Shown one piece after another: positions 46,901 through 57,844 of a DNA stretch of 64,000 nucleotides. The translations under genes were made by a program, and so were the position numbers. The DNA lies in the NCBI GenBank assembly GCA_949358305.1, contig OX442314.1, positions 52,459,162-52,523,161 of the forward strand, given 5' to 3'. Every line of letters starts with the position of its first letter. Positions within the stretch are counted from its first letter, which is position 1. Origin of the DNA: Strigamia acuminata. Taxonomy: Eukaryota; Arthropoda; Chilopoda; Geophilomorpha; Linotaeniidae. The notes below the pieces were generated by a model. That model was given only the letters and a program-made list of their open reading frames with translations. It did no database searches and had not been told where the DNA came from.

Positions 46901-48719
46901 CGAAGGGAAAGGGTTTGTCGGGGAGAGCGAGCGTCATGTGCATTTTGTGCTTGCGAACGCAATTCCAAAAGCGATGACTTTAGCGGAAATCGGACAAGCG
47001 TCAACGACAGATGAGGAGATTAGGAAGTTGAAGAAAGATATCGACGACGGAAAACGGTTTACAGCAGAGTCGAAACATTTTGAGGCCGTACGACACGAGT
47101 TGGCATTTTCAAGCGGAGTTTTATTGCGCGGCACGAGGATTGTTGTCCCAAAGAGTTTGAGGACAAAAGTCATTTTATTAGCCCACCAAGGACATCAAGG
47201 AATTGTCCGCACGAAGCAACGACTCCGTGAAAAGGTCTGGTGGCCTAGTATCGATGAAGAAGTGGAAAATGTCATTCGTGGATGTCGAGCATGTCAATTT
47301 GGAGGAAGGACAGAGCGCTCGGAACCGATAATAAGTACACCGTTGCCGAAGGGACCCTGGAGGGACATCGCAATCGATATTTGCGGCCCGTTCCTCGATG
47401 GGAATTCAGTCGTCGTAGTTGTCGACTATTTTTCCAGATGGCCGGAAGCCAAGATTATGAAGTCGACGAAAGCAGAACAAATAGTCGCGTGGTTGCGTGA
47501 TTTATTCGATTGTTGGGGAATTCCAGAGACCATTGTTTCCGACAACGGACCGCAGTTCGTGTCGGAGCAATTTCGACTATTTCTTGAGGAAAATGGCGTT
47601 GTTCATCGTCGTGTCACGCCGTACTGGCCCCAGGCCAACGGCACAGTGGAAAGGGTTAACAAGTCATTTGTTAAAGCATTTCGCGCAGCTCAGGTGGAGG
47701 GCAAGGACTGGAAACCCGCCCTCGGAGAATTTTTGCAAGCATATAGAAGCACGGAGCACACGACGACGGGAAGTTCGCCTCTCCAGCTGATGACGTCGCG
47801 AAAAATGAGAACTAAATTACCACAGATTTCCAAATTGGAAAAAGGAAAACTGTTTAGAACAGTCCGAGCAAAGGATGAAGCCGAAAAGGAGAAGTCGAAG
47901 GTATATGCGGATCGAGTGCGGAAAGCAGAGCAAAGCAGCGTTCGGATTGGAAACAAGGTGTTGTTGTCGAAAATTTGTAAACACAAACTTGATGCAGCAT
48001 TTCACAAAGAAATAATGGTTGTGCAAAATAAGAAAAAGAACTGCATAATCCTGAGGACTCCAGATGGCAGAATCCTGAAACGAAATATTTCCCATGTGAG
48101 GAAATTCATAGAAGCAGACGATGCTTTATTGGAAACAACAACTATTCCCACAACAGAGACAGAGGCGATTCCACATCCAGATGTAGTTCCAGAGCCAGGT
48201 ATCGACGAGGAGCCACTTCCAGAGATCGTAGAGCGCCCAGAAGTGCTACCGCCACCGGTGCCAGTTGCGCAGACAGCCCAACCCCCGAGAGGACGAGGGG
48301 CACCACGAGGTCCGCGACAACCGAAACCACCACCGGCCCCGCGATCACCACGCCCGAGACGTGCGAAGAGTGTGCCAAGATATTTGGCAAACTATGATTT
48401 GACTTGATGTGAAATTGCGTAGAGTGTTGGAAAAGAGTTTTAGTTAATAAGTACTAAGTGTTAAGTTAGAGAAAACAAACTCAGGCCTGAGAAAATATTT
48501 GTAATTCATAATCATGTATTTATTCATTTTATTTATTATTGTTTATCACTTTGAAAAAAAAGAAGTGATGTCGTATTTGTATGTTTGTATATTATGCCAC
48601 TAGGTGGCAGCACTAATCAATCATGTGCCGGCCAGGTGATGCATACACCTGAGCGGTGAATAAAGTTCACTATTACTTATACAACCGAACGTGTATGATT
48701 GTCTCCCAAATACACGACA
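43943..48719 (+). mobile_element. Mag-like Ty3/gypsy element D
   Basis: Short 151-bp LTRs (43943-44093 and 48569-48719, two differences) with the 5-bp duplication gcgac (43938-43942 and 48720-48724). The primer site ttggcgacgaggatg follows the 5' LTR closely and matches a tRNA-Ser(GCU)-type 3' end. Gag and pol form a single continuous frame except for one frame slip. It is inserted about 50 bases upstream of the thymidylate synthase pseudogene ATG. Confidence 0.93.
44246..48407 (+). pseudogene. Element D gag-pol polyprotein, one frameshift
   Basis: The first ATG is at 44246. Gag (about 44246-44930) is followed by two CCHC knuckles, CFRCGRPGHFANDC and CSFCHKKGHFAKVC (44949-45055). The protease has VDLGSS where D-S/T-G is required (about 45214), so the catalytic motif is altered. 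Reverse transcriptase: PDGSVRICLDMRAVN, GVASAPEEYQ and LDDIIVHG. RNase H begins LIVDASPVGLGAVL. A one-base slip in an A run near 46737-46741 moves the remaining RNase H and integrase to the frame open from 46755. Integrase has HQGHQGIVRT with CRAC, DICGP, SDNGPQF and a Glu in NGTVERVN, then a proline-rich tail to the TGA at 48407. The element is otherwise intact and moderately young. Confidence 0.9.
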
Positions 48720-48771
48720 GCGACGTCCTCAAAACCTCTTCGTTTCAAAACCAAACATTCATCCTCCAGCA

Positions 48772-49345
48772 ATGGCAACCAACGCGAACGAAGTCAAACC
48801 CCCGAAGAGATCTTCTCATTGCGAATACAAATATCTCGACTAGTTGCAAGAGATATTAGACCACGGCAAGCTGAGGAAAGACCGAACGGGCACCGAAACC
48901 CTCTCGCTTTTTGGCATGCAAGCGCGGTACAGTCTCCGAGACAACCAAATGCCGCTAATGACGACTAAGCGCGTTTTCTGGCGCGGCCTGGTGGAGGAAC
49001 TGCTCTGGTTCATCAAAGGATCGACGAATACCAAAGACTTGAGTGAAAAGGGCGTCCGAATATGGAACGGAAACAGCTCGCGTGACTTCCTGGATCGCGT
49101 GGCACTGACGGACAACCCAGAAGGCGACGTCGGACCCGTCTACAGCTTCCAATGGCGCCATTTCCAATGGCGCTCATGCTGATTACGAAGGACAAGGCTT
49201 CGATCAGCTGCAGCACGTCGTGGATTTAATCCGCAACGATCCCGACAACAGGCGGATTATAATGTCGGCGTGGAATCCGCCGGACGTTGCGCAAATGCCG
49301 CTGCCGCCTTGCCATGTTCTGGTCCAATTTTACACGGATTCAGTT
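48772..49345 (+). pseudogene. TYMS-like: Thymidylate synthase pseudogene, 3'-truncated and intronless
   Basis: The reading matches thymidylate synthase, which methylates dUMP to dTMP using methylene-tetrahydrofolate. Visible blocks: [51 protein letters not shown], then after a one-base insertion near 49160 [23 protein letters not shown] and the catalytic-cysteine segment [11 protein letters not shown]. An in-frame TAG at 48841-48843 (codon 24) and the frame slip disable it. The last third (the dUMP-binding C-terminus) is missing: the sequence changes near 49345 into a copia gag fragment. Lack of introns suggests a retrocopy. The base composition is higher in GC than its flanks. Confidence 0.88.
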
Positions 49346-49592
49346 TGCTGACCATCAAGGTGCAGCAGCAACAACATATTTGAAATCACCGAAAGAAGCT
49401 TGGGACGCTTTGAAAGGCATATATGAACCAAAGAACCCATTAAGAATAGTACAGCTAAGAAAAGAACTGTACACAACAGCAAAGAAGCCGGATATGACAA
49501 TGGAAAGTTATTTGTCACGAATGTCAGAATGTGCCGATAGATTGACCAACGCAGGACTGAATACAGCATGCAGAGGTGTTATCATTTTGTAT
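49346..49592 (+). pseudogene. Ty1/copia gag (UBN2-like) fragment
   Basis: The frame reads KSPKEAWDALKGIYEPKN, then RIVQLRKELYTTAKKPDM and ESYLSRMSECADRLTNAG, the typical helical core of copia gag. It abuts the thymidylate synthase break directly and stops at 49592. No protease, RT or LTR of this family is seen. Confidence 0.8.
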
Positions 49593-50221
49593 TAATACAA
49601 GTTTCTAATCCTTGAACCTGCACATTACCAGTGAACCACATAACATTTACATAACAGCTTATCATTTCAGACCACATATCGTATTGTATTATTTTATTCT
49701 CTTACTTGTTAGTATTTATCTACGGTAAATATTTTTCTACTTGCAAAGCAATAATTGCTTACATTGAAAAAGAAAATTGGCACCACAAGACATGTGCAGG
49801 AAGAGAGTGTGAAAATGAAGTACTAGAAAAGAATAGTTTCATCATTGCGATTAGTGCAAACTAGAAGACACAAACTTCAAATAGCGTTTAATGCTTACTA
49901 TCATTTCTGAAGATTCTAGCAGCTGTATGGCAGTTAACTGTGGGCATGAGCAAGCCAACGACTCAACATTTAAATGATTTGGCGCAGTGGAAGAGTGCTG
50001 GGCCCATAACCTTTGTTGATGCATCATTTAAGTTTGCATTAAAGCTCCATATCCAAACACACATTTTGTGCAATGGAACCAGAGGTGGTGGCAGCCTTGG
50101 CACCGGAGGCTGCAATTGCATGAACCAACGAGAAGTGCGGGCGCCAATTCAGCAGTCCACCAAGAACGTGAGTTAAAAGCCAGTCTTCTATTTTGACCAT
50201 TCCATCCCTTTCCTCTTTAGG
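49593..50221. other. Intergenic, nothing recognised
   Basis: A 78-codon frame at 49940-50176 ends in a donor-like gtgagt, but nothing supports a gene. Confidence 0.35.
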
Positions 50222-50640
50222 CGATGTGCCTCTACTGCCGGAAGTATCGCTTGCTCTTGCGGTCGAAAAAGCAGTCCAAGATGTTGATGGACCGTGCCGA
50301 ATGATCTTCACCAGTGAGCCATTCTGCTTGCTCCCAAAGCTAGAACTACTGGGATGAAGTTACCCAAGAGTAACAAGAGAAAAGGAAATGTGGACTGGAA
50401 TTCTTTCTACGATAAAACATTCCTTTGATAATTGGGTATTTCCTGATAATGCAAATATCATTCAGGAATGCGGGCTTGCAATACAAAGGACGAGTAAATG
50501 CTGCGTAAATGTGGAAATGCAGTCGTACAGAACTCAATTCAAAACCCAGGAAATAATGTTAAGAAATAGATATTAGAAAAATTAAAAATTGACCAGAGCT
50601 CTCTTCTGGTTTCACTGTCTGACTAGTTGAGTCATCAGTG
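50222..50640. repeat. Dispersed repeat H, copy 2
   Basis: Homologue of 6935-7500, in the same orientation. It lacks the extra ~50-bp tandem units of copy 1. 50641-51050 holds nothing recognisable. Confidence 0.7.
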
Positions 50641-51229
50641 TGTGATGATTACAAATCTGTATTTAACAATGTTCACGGTAGATGGCGCTGTTTAACGAAC
50701 GCGCGTAATTCAAACTCGATAAAAGGTAAAAAGTATGATTAATCATTACTTTGACCCAGTGAATAAAATTTAACTATTTTATTCAATATAAATTAAGTAT
50801 TACTTACTTGACAACGTTGATTCTATCGAATCAATATCCACATTACTTACCTGTTGGAGGAAACCAATCGGACCCTTCTTGACCCATATTGGGCCTATCT
50901 GGACATAGTCATATATTAGGTCTGTAGTTGATATGTTGTTATCGTTTGATCTCACTTTCTCTATCGACACATCAGGCCACCTCAGCTCTCCACAATTAGT
51001 ATTCATTACTAGATTGTTATTGTTGTTGTAGGGCTATTTCGGGAAGGCTAACTCCAATAAAAGACATGCGCTCGCATGAAATGGCCCCGTAACGTTAGCT
51101 TGCTGTTCTACGGGACAGTTAGAGTTCGTACGGTGGCTTAATATAACGGTCTTATACAGTAAGACCTTGCTAAATGAAAGTAGGTCTCTCAGCTAACTGG
51201 CCACAGCCCACTGCAGGATGGTTGTGGTA

Positions 51230-51810
51230 AATTGTTCTCCCGGGGCCCCCACATTCGTGGTTGGTCCCTCCGCATGTTAAAGGCCGGTCAATGGCTTATT
51301 TACAGGCACACTACACCGGGTTTGTAGCCCGTGAGCGATATCCGTGAAGACATTGCGCTAAATAACTACCTGGATAATGGTAATCCAATAGCAGTGGCTG
51401 ATTAATATTTTACCCGGTGCTCGATCTACTGATCCCGCCATCGTAAGGCATGCTGGCGGATGGAGGAGTCAAATCCTCCCGCGATGGTTCTCTCGACCGT
51501 CGTGACGGTCCCCGCCCCATTATACACTCCGGGTTAGTAACCCGTGAACAGGAGTTGAATAACACTGTGCTAAACAAATTACTCGGGCATTGGTAATCCT
51601 GTATTGGCAATAACTTTTATACCGGTAAGTCCATAGAAATGTTTACCTGGTGGTTGGTACCACCGACAGCGATTTAAAGCGTACAATTAAATACTCGGCG
51701 CCTGATCACGAGATCTTGTCGTCGTAAGGCATGCTGGCGGATGGAGTCTCAACAACTCCCGCGACGTTCTCTCAATTGTCGTGACGGTCCCCGCCCAATT
51801 AATATTTATA
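51230..51810. repeat. ~290-bp tandem repeat with hairpins, two units plus a partial
   Basis: Shared words recur at about 51445-51525 and 51725-51800 (gtaaggcatgctggcggatg, gtcgtgacggtccccgcc) and at about 51318-51400 and 51530-51600 (gggtt-gta-acccgtga, gctaaa-aa-tac). Small perfect hairpins such as gggttagtaaccc are present. Diverged copies; no coding potential. 51811-52789 shows nothing further. Confidence 0.7.
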
Positions 51811-52789
51811 TAACAATTCATTTGTTGTATTACATTAATCACTTTACTTTTATTCATTTGAAAACATGGAATATTCAGCCGAATATTCCCATTTATACGA
51901 AGGACTCTTCGTACTATTAGATAACCGAGCTGCGGACCAAACACGCCTCCTCGGTGACGAGTTAACTGACACTACTTACTACGTCCAAAGATACAAAAAA
52001 AATTGTCTACGTCAGAAAATTGATTATGAAATGTAACGGAAATAAAATTCATGAATTATTGATCATTGCAAGCATTCAAAACGCAAAACGTTTCAGTTTT
52101 CTATTATAAATATTGATTTGGAAAGTCCAGTGAAAGAAATAAACTTGTCTTTATTTCTACGTTTAAATATTTTGATGGTTTGCTTGCCAAGAAGAGATTT
52201 AACCACCTTACCATTGGTTTGTTTTTTTAACAGCGGTCCAGACAACCTTAGCCTTGACCCCTGTATCGAGAAACAAACGCCCACATGCTTTTTCCACTGA
52301 ATTTTAAGCGTCTTCAAGCACCTGGTGAGCAAACTTAAAAACACTGAATGACTGTAATTTCTTCTTCGTTGTGGGCGTACCAACAAGACAGAATGAATAA
52401 TAAATAAAACGTTCTAAATGTAAATTTCAAACATAAACTGTACTAGACGCCAACTGTACTCTGTTGCAGCAGCACGCACAACATGTCGTAGGTAAGTTAG
52501 CTTTTAAACGTAATGGTTGATACAACTTGGAAATAGGTTTAGGAAGACATAGCCGTACTAACCAATTACAATTTTATTTTATTAAGTTTTAATTCATTTT
52601 GTATGTTGCTAAACCATTTTTGTCATGTAAGAAAGTACAAAATGTCAGAACCAATTCAATGATTTGTTTATCAAACTTTTTTTTGAATTGATCGTCCGAC
52701 TGTTTACTGATAGTTGCTTAGTCACTGGCTTCCAACTGCTGTGACGATTTGCCAACCGTAGAGTTGTGAAGCACAAAACTCAAATTAAC

Positions 52790-52990
52790 TGTGACCGCTT
52801 GGCCACCCAAGGGTCACCTACGTCACTGTCACACACTGCCCAATGGCTCCGGGGTCATCCCATCCTTGGGAAGCACTATGACCTAGTGTAGGGAAGGAGG
52901 GAGCTGACTGTGAGTGGTGTAGAGGCCAACAACCCAATCTGGAGTCCCTGTCTCATTATTGACGTGAGCATGCTTCCCCTCGTCCCCAAG
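52790..52990 (+). mobile_element. LTR fragment, family C, internally deleted
   Basis: It starts tgtgaccgcttggccacc and matches the first part of the family C LTR, then jumps to a segment resembling its 3' part (ttattgacgtgagcatgc). The true 3' end is missing. 52991-53460 has nothing recognised. Confidence 0.65.
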
Positions 52991-53460
52991 TTGCCATTTA
53001 TTTTATATTTTTTCGGAAATTTTTTGAAATCAAAGCAGATTTAACACCAGCTGCATTTCAAAAGTGATTCTATTATCTTCGTCTTGAATTCAATATAAAA
53101 AACTTTAAGTATAAAATTATAAAATAAACTCGTGTTGTTTCATCTCAAGTATTAGGTTTACTAAACTGTTTTAGCATCTATTTAGCCACCATTTAATTGC
53201 ACATTGCAGGCCCGAATAATGTTGACATACACAACACACACGTTCGATACAACTGTAGCCTGGTGGTGGTTTGGTACACATGCTTCGATCGGTTCTCCAC
53301 TCTCCACATCGATTCATGCACAGTTGGTCAAGGCTAAATGTTAGATTGCTTTATAAAAAAATTTAAAATTAGATTGCAACTACCGTATTCTGAGTTTGGG
53401 TCCTTTCCTTATGATTAACTAAACCCACAGATCGGTCGCTGTTTTTGTCTTCTGTTTGTT

Positions 53461-54075
53461 AAACTACCAGCTGTCAGAATTGACAGTCATACACACGCAC
53501 ATATCCATTAATAATTCCGTTCATGATATATAAATTACGCAGAAATCAATGCGTTTTAATCCAGATAAGTGTTGTACATTTTATTTTTATCTCAAAAGTG
53601 TATGATTTTGTATGTCGTGGAAATTCTATTCCTGATTGAAGTAAAATCCACTTGTTTATTTTTACTTTTTAAATTAGATTTCGCGACATAAACTACCAGC
53701 TCTCAGAATTGACAGTTATATACACGCATATATCCATTAATAATTCAGTTCATGATAAATAAATTAGAAATAACTAATCAACTTACAATACACAATAATA
53801 TCTTCCTTATGTGCATTCAACACCAACCTTATATCTCCAGGCCTGTTTGGCGTGCGAGGGGGAAAACACTTATTTGGATTAAAACACATCGATTTCTGTG
53901 TAATTAATTACGCAGAAATCGATGCGTTTTAATCCAAATAAGTGTTTTGGCAACATAGACCCCACAGGAGGTCTATTTCTCCCCCTCGCACGCCAAACAG
54001 GCCTGGAGATGTAAGGTTGGTGTTGAATGCACATAAGGAAGATATTATTGTGTATTGTAAGTTGATTAGTTATTT
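53461..54075. repeat. Compound direct/inverted repeat with a ~135-bp-arm palindrome
   Basis: A direct repeat pair (53461-53535 and 53692-53765, both with aaactaccagct-tcagaattgaca) precedes a palindrome. The left arm, about 53768-53907, is nearly the exact inverse of about 53913-54075. The right arm has ~30 extra bases at about 53948-53978 (gcaacatagacc...). Another copy of the arm word acgcagaaatc-atgcgtttta occurs at about 53536. No ORF is convincing. Confidence 0.85.
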
Positions 54076-54115
54076 GTCTGTTTGTTCATGTGTTAGCTCG
54101 GGGTTATCCTGTCAC

Positions 54116-54556
54116 AGAGTATATAGGGTGAGTCAAAAGTCTGTTCCCCTCAAATATTTCCTGAGCAATTGCATCTAGGCCAACTTTGATGAAGCAATTG
54201 TATAGGAAGTTGGGTGAGAGCAATCCAATGATGTCATCAAATTTGACTTTGAAGGCCATTTTCAAGGTCATTCACTCGCTAACCTCTAAACCAATCACGT
54301 TAGAGCAAAAAGATCAATTACAAAGTTGTAGAGAACCATCAAATTAGTACTATCCAACTGATCTTAGTCATCTTAAGTTAAATGTTTTCCTTTTAAAAAG
54401 GAGACAAATCAGCTGAAATAAAGCCAGCCATTGTGACAAAACTTAAATTTCTGTTATAAAAATACTGAAATACTTAAATGAACGTATTCAAATGTGCATC
54501 ATTATGCAAGTAAACAAGAAAAACCACTGCCTTTTTTTAATGCCTCAATAATTATT
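54116..54556 (+). mobile_element. Half copy of TIR element G
   Basis: It starts tatatagggtgagtcaaaag and matches 29052-29315 followed by 30467-30650 without the foldback insertion, so it shows the empty site of that element. The opposite terminus is missing. Confidence 0.8.
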
Positions 54557-54617
54557 TTATCACAAGAATAAAAAATTTCACTTTGCTCCCATTTCATCTC
54601 TACCAACTCTTCCAACT

Positions 54618-54920
54618 TTGAAGCCTAGAGGGAGACCCAGTAAATCAACTGGAGTTCCTGCTCCTATTTCTCAACCTATAATTCATATTAGACTTACTCC
54701 AAAACCATCTCCTGCCACAATCTCCATTTATCCAACACCTTCCCCTACTCCATCCATTCCTATTCCACCTTCTCCAATTTCTACGACCCCTCCTGTGCGG
54801 AGTCCCCCTCCTTCATCACCATCACCTGCAGTGGCTGATTCTATGCCACGGGTACCACAAGTGATTGACCCAGGAGCAGGACCTTCCGGACATGTAAATC
54901 ACACCATTTCCTGTGGCTAG
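54618..54920 (+). CDS. Proline/serine-rich frame with an AT-hook-like start (doubtful)
   Basis: The frame begins KPRGRPSKS, an AT-hook-like word, and continues as a low-complexity Pro/Ser/Thr/Ile chain. It lies between element G's half copy and the duplicated DEG/ENaC 5' flank, and runs into that flank. It may be a decayed gag or host exon; there is no domain and no splice signal I trust. Confidence 0.2.
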   Translation: MKPRGRPSKSTGVPAPISQPIIHIRLTPKPSPATISIYPTPSPTPSIPIPPSPISTTPPVRSPPPSSPSPAVADSMPRVPQVIDPGAGPSGHVNHTISCG

Positions 54921-55200
54921 TAAGATATTTCAGCTACATCAGCCAAATAATTATTTACTTTAGATGGATGTCGTGTGTCGTAATCAGAGAGCGATACGTG
55001 CCGTGTTAATAGCTTTAATAAAGTGCCGCCCTAGCAACACGATACATGTGACCGCGCCCCCTTCGCCCTCTAGTGGCGAACACCACATCTTTCCCTGGGG
55101 GAACGCGATCCAACACAAGGATAAAATACAAAATAAAATTCAAGAAACAACAACTAAAATCAAGCAATAAAATTCGACTCTACTAAAGTTCACTTCACAT

Positions 55201-56466
55201 TTAGTTCATAGTCTCTATCAGCCGCACTGGCGGTATAACCCGTCGCCCTGATCTCGTCGTGTACGTGGTCCTTCCTCCGTTCTCCGCTGCTCCCTGATTC
55301 GCCGCTGCCACTGGCTCCGGCGGCTGCCCGCTCGCATCTCTATTCTTCGTCTCCCGCTCACTCGCCTCAGCTCTGATGGGGTCTGGTGCCACCAGCCACA
55401 CCGCCTCCTCCGCCGCCGGTACCTCCGCCGTCCTTGGCACCAACTGGCTACTGTTGCGTCGAACGGTACCCCGCGGTGTCTCCACAAGGTAAGACCTCGA
55501 AGTCCCAGCGGGTCCCACCACGGCTCCCGACACCGTCTCGTTTGTAATCCACACCTCCTCCCCGTCAACCAATTCGCGTCGCTCGATCACTCTATGCCTT
55601 TTGTTGTAATCCGCACACTGTTTGCTCTTTGCCTCCTCATCCGCCTTCCGGAACTCACGATGGTTTAGAATCTTTGGCCGCAGCGCCGTCTGGATCACCG
55701 GAATGCCCGATCTCAAGCGCCTCGACATCAATAACTGTGCTGGACTATACCCGCTCGGCCCCGGAGTATTCCGATACTGCAGCAATGCCTTGTATGGGTT
55801 TGCATTCTTCGCCAACATCTGCTTTACTGTAGCCACAAACCTCTCCGCCTCTCCGTTACTCTGATGGTAATGAGGGCTACTGTTGATAATCCGAAAGTCA
55901 TTATCGGCTGCATACCCCTCAAACTCAGCCGACATAAACTGCGTTCCCGAATCGCTCACCATCTCCTCCGGGTACCCATGACACGCAAAAATCGACTCCA
56001 TCCGGCTTATGACCGCCGCCGACGTAATGCGATACAAGCGCTCCAACTCCACAAAACGCGAATAGTAGTCAACGACAAGCAGGTAATTTCCGCCCTGCCA
56101 AAAAAAAATGTCGGTTCCCACCCTCTGCCAAGGCAGCGAGGGCGTCGCTGTCGCGATCATCGGCTCCCGCAATGGCACTCGAAACTGCTGACACGTCCTA
56201 CAGTCACCCACCAACTGCGCCAACTGCTGGCTCAGGCCCGGCCACCACACCGACTGCCGGGCCCTCGCCCTGCAGTGACCAATCCCCTGATGGCCCTCAT
56301 GTAATTTAGCCCAAATCTCTCTTCTTAGGCCGGTCGGAACGAAAATGCGATCATTCTTCAAAATCAGCCCCTTCCATATCGTCAGATTGCTCCGATCTCT
56401 CCAAAACGCTCCCATCGACAAAGGCAACCGATGCTTCTCCGGCCAGCCCCCGCTAACGTAGGCCAT
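55201..56466 (-). CDS. Element E integrase
   Basis: The frame overlaps the RT stop (TAATG). It contains the H2C2 finger (HEGHQGIGHCRAR...CRTCQQ), TDIFFWQGG in place of the usual first-Asp block, SDSGTQFMSAEF with the second Asp, and SNGEAERFV with the catalytic Glu. A basic C-terminal domain and a proline-rich tail end at 55201. SDSG replaces the commoner SDNG. The product would insert element cDNA; whether it can be made depends on the two upstream frame slips. Confidence 0.85.
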   Translation of the reverse strand: MAYVSGGWPEKHRLPLSMGAFWRDRSNLTIWKGLILKNDRIFVPTGLRREIWAKLHEGHQGIGHCRARARQSVWWPGLSQQLAQLVGDCRTCQQFRVPLREPMIATATPSLPWQRVGTDIFFWQGGNYLLVVDYYSRFVELERLYRITSAAVISRMESIFACHGYPEEMVSDSGTQFMSAEFEGYAADNDFRIINSSPHYHQSNGEAERFVATVKQMLAKNANPYKALLQYRNTPGPSGYSPAQLLMSRRLRSGIPVIQTALRPKILNHREFRKADEEAKSKQCADYNKRHRVIERRELVDGEEVWITNETVSGAVVGPAGTSRSYLVETPRGTVRRNSSQLVPRTAEVPAAEEAVWLVAPDPIRAEASERETKNRDASGQPPEPVAAANQGAAENGGRTTYTTRSGRRVIPPVRLIETMN

Positions 56467-57836
56467 TAAGAGTTGCTCTCTTCCTCCTTGGCGGTCCGCC
56501 TCCGAATTTGATCCAACCTCGCGCTCGACGCCGGGAACCCACTCGCAACACTGTCAACCTGGAACTCCGCCTCTCGCACCAACTCACTCATCCCAGTTGG
56601 CTTTGCCACCGGCGCACGCGACAATGTGTCCGCAATAATCAATTGCCGCCCCGGCACATGCGAGATGGTGTACCTGAACCACATCAGCCTCATTCGAAAC
56701 CGCTGAATGCGCACTGGCATTGCGTCCAAACTCTTATTGCCCAGTAAGGGTACTAGCGGTTTATGATCCGTGTGTATATGGAAATCGCGGCCTATTAGAT
56801 ATTTCGAGAACTTCTCACAGGCCCAAGTGACAGCCAAAGCCTCTTTCTCAATTTGAGCATACCGCTGCTCAGTCTCTGACATCATTGAAGAGGCGTATGC
56901 AATCGGCCGCAAATCACCTTCCTCAGCCCGCTGCAACAATACCGCCCCGAGCCCAAACGACAACGCGTCCGCAAAAACAATCACCCCCGCTCCCAAATCA
57001 TAATGTGTCAACTCAATATCCTTCGACAACGCCGCCTTTATGCACTCGAACGCGTCCTGCTGCGGCTGACCCCAACTCCACATCACCTTTCGCTCATCCC
57101 TCAACAACTCCGAAATTGGGTGAATCTTCTGCGACAACTGGGGCACGAACTTGCCCAAATGATTCACCAGTCCCATCAATCGTCGCACGCCCGACACCGA
57201 AGTCGGCGGCCCCATCCCCACAATCGCCGCCACCTTCTCCGGGTCCGGGCACACTCTGTGCTCACTGATGTAAACCCCGAGGAACCTAATGTCTCTCCTA
57301 CAAAATTCACACTTTTCCCGGTTCAGCTTTACCCCTGCCTCTCGTAGCCTCTTCAAAACCACCGTCAACCGTTTATCGTGTTCCATTCTAGTCCGGCCAT
57401 GAACCAAGATGTCATCAATCTGGCACTCACAGCCCTCACATCCCTCCAAAATCTCGTTCATGCGCTGCTGAAAATATTCGGGTGTTGACGTTATCCCAAA
57501 CGGCAATCGATTGAAACAAAATCGCCCAAACAACGTGATAAAAGTTGTCAACAACCAACTTCTCTCCGACAACATAACCTGCCAAAACCCGTGAAAAGCG
57601 TCTAATTTAGTGAAAAACCTTGACCCCGCCACCGAGGCCAACGTAGTGTCTACATCGGGCATCACCGTCCTCGACCTTCTCACACCCTTATTCAGAGGTA
57701 TCAAATCGACACAAATACGAATTCCCCTCTCTCCATTCTTATCGGGCTTCCCCTTCTCCGCCGTAACCATTCCAGCACACCACTCTGTCGGTCCCTCCAC
57801 ACGGCTGATGATCCCCTGCTCAAGCATAATGTCCAA
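56466..57836 (-). pseudogene. Element E reverse transcriptase-RNase H
   Basis: It is offset by one base from the protease frame near 57845. RT motifs: RICVDLIPLN, PFGITSTPEYFQQ and CQIDDILVHG, with the catalytic D-D kept. RNase H: VFADALSFGLGAVLL, IEKEALAVTWACEKF and HTDHKPLVPLL, then ISHVPG...DTLSRAP. It ends in a TAATG overlap with the integrase frame, a one-base shift. Confidence 0.88.
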
Positions 57837-57844
57837 TTGTTTCT

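Noticed and set aside
48772-49345. Thymidylate synthase from an integrated large DNA virus
   Set aside because: Some arthropod viruses carry this gene, but no other viral gene is nearby and the copy is flanked only by retroelement sequence; a cellular retrocopy is simpler.
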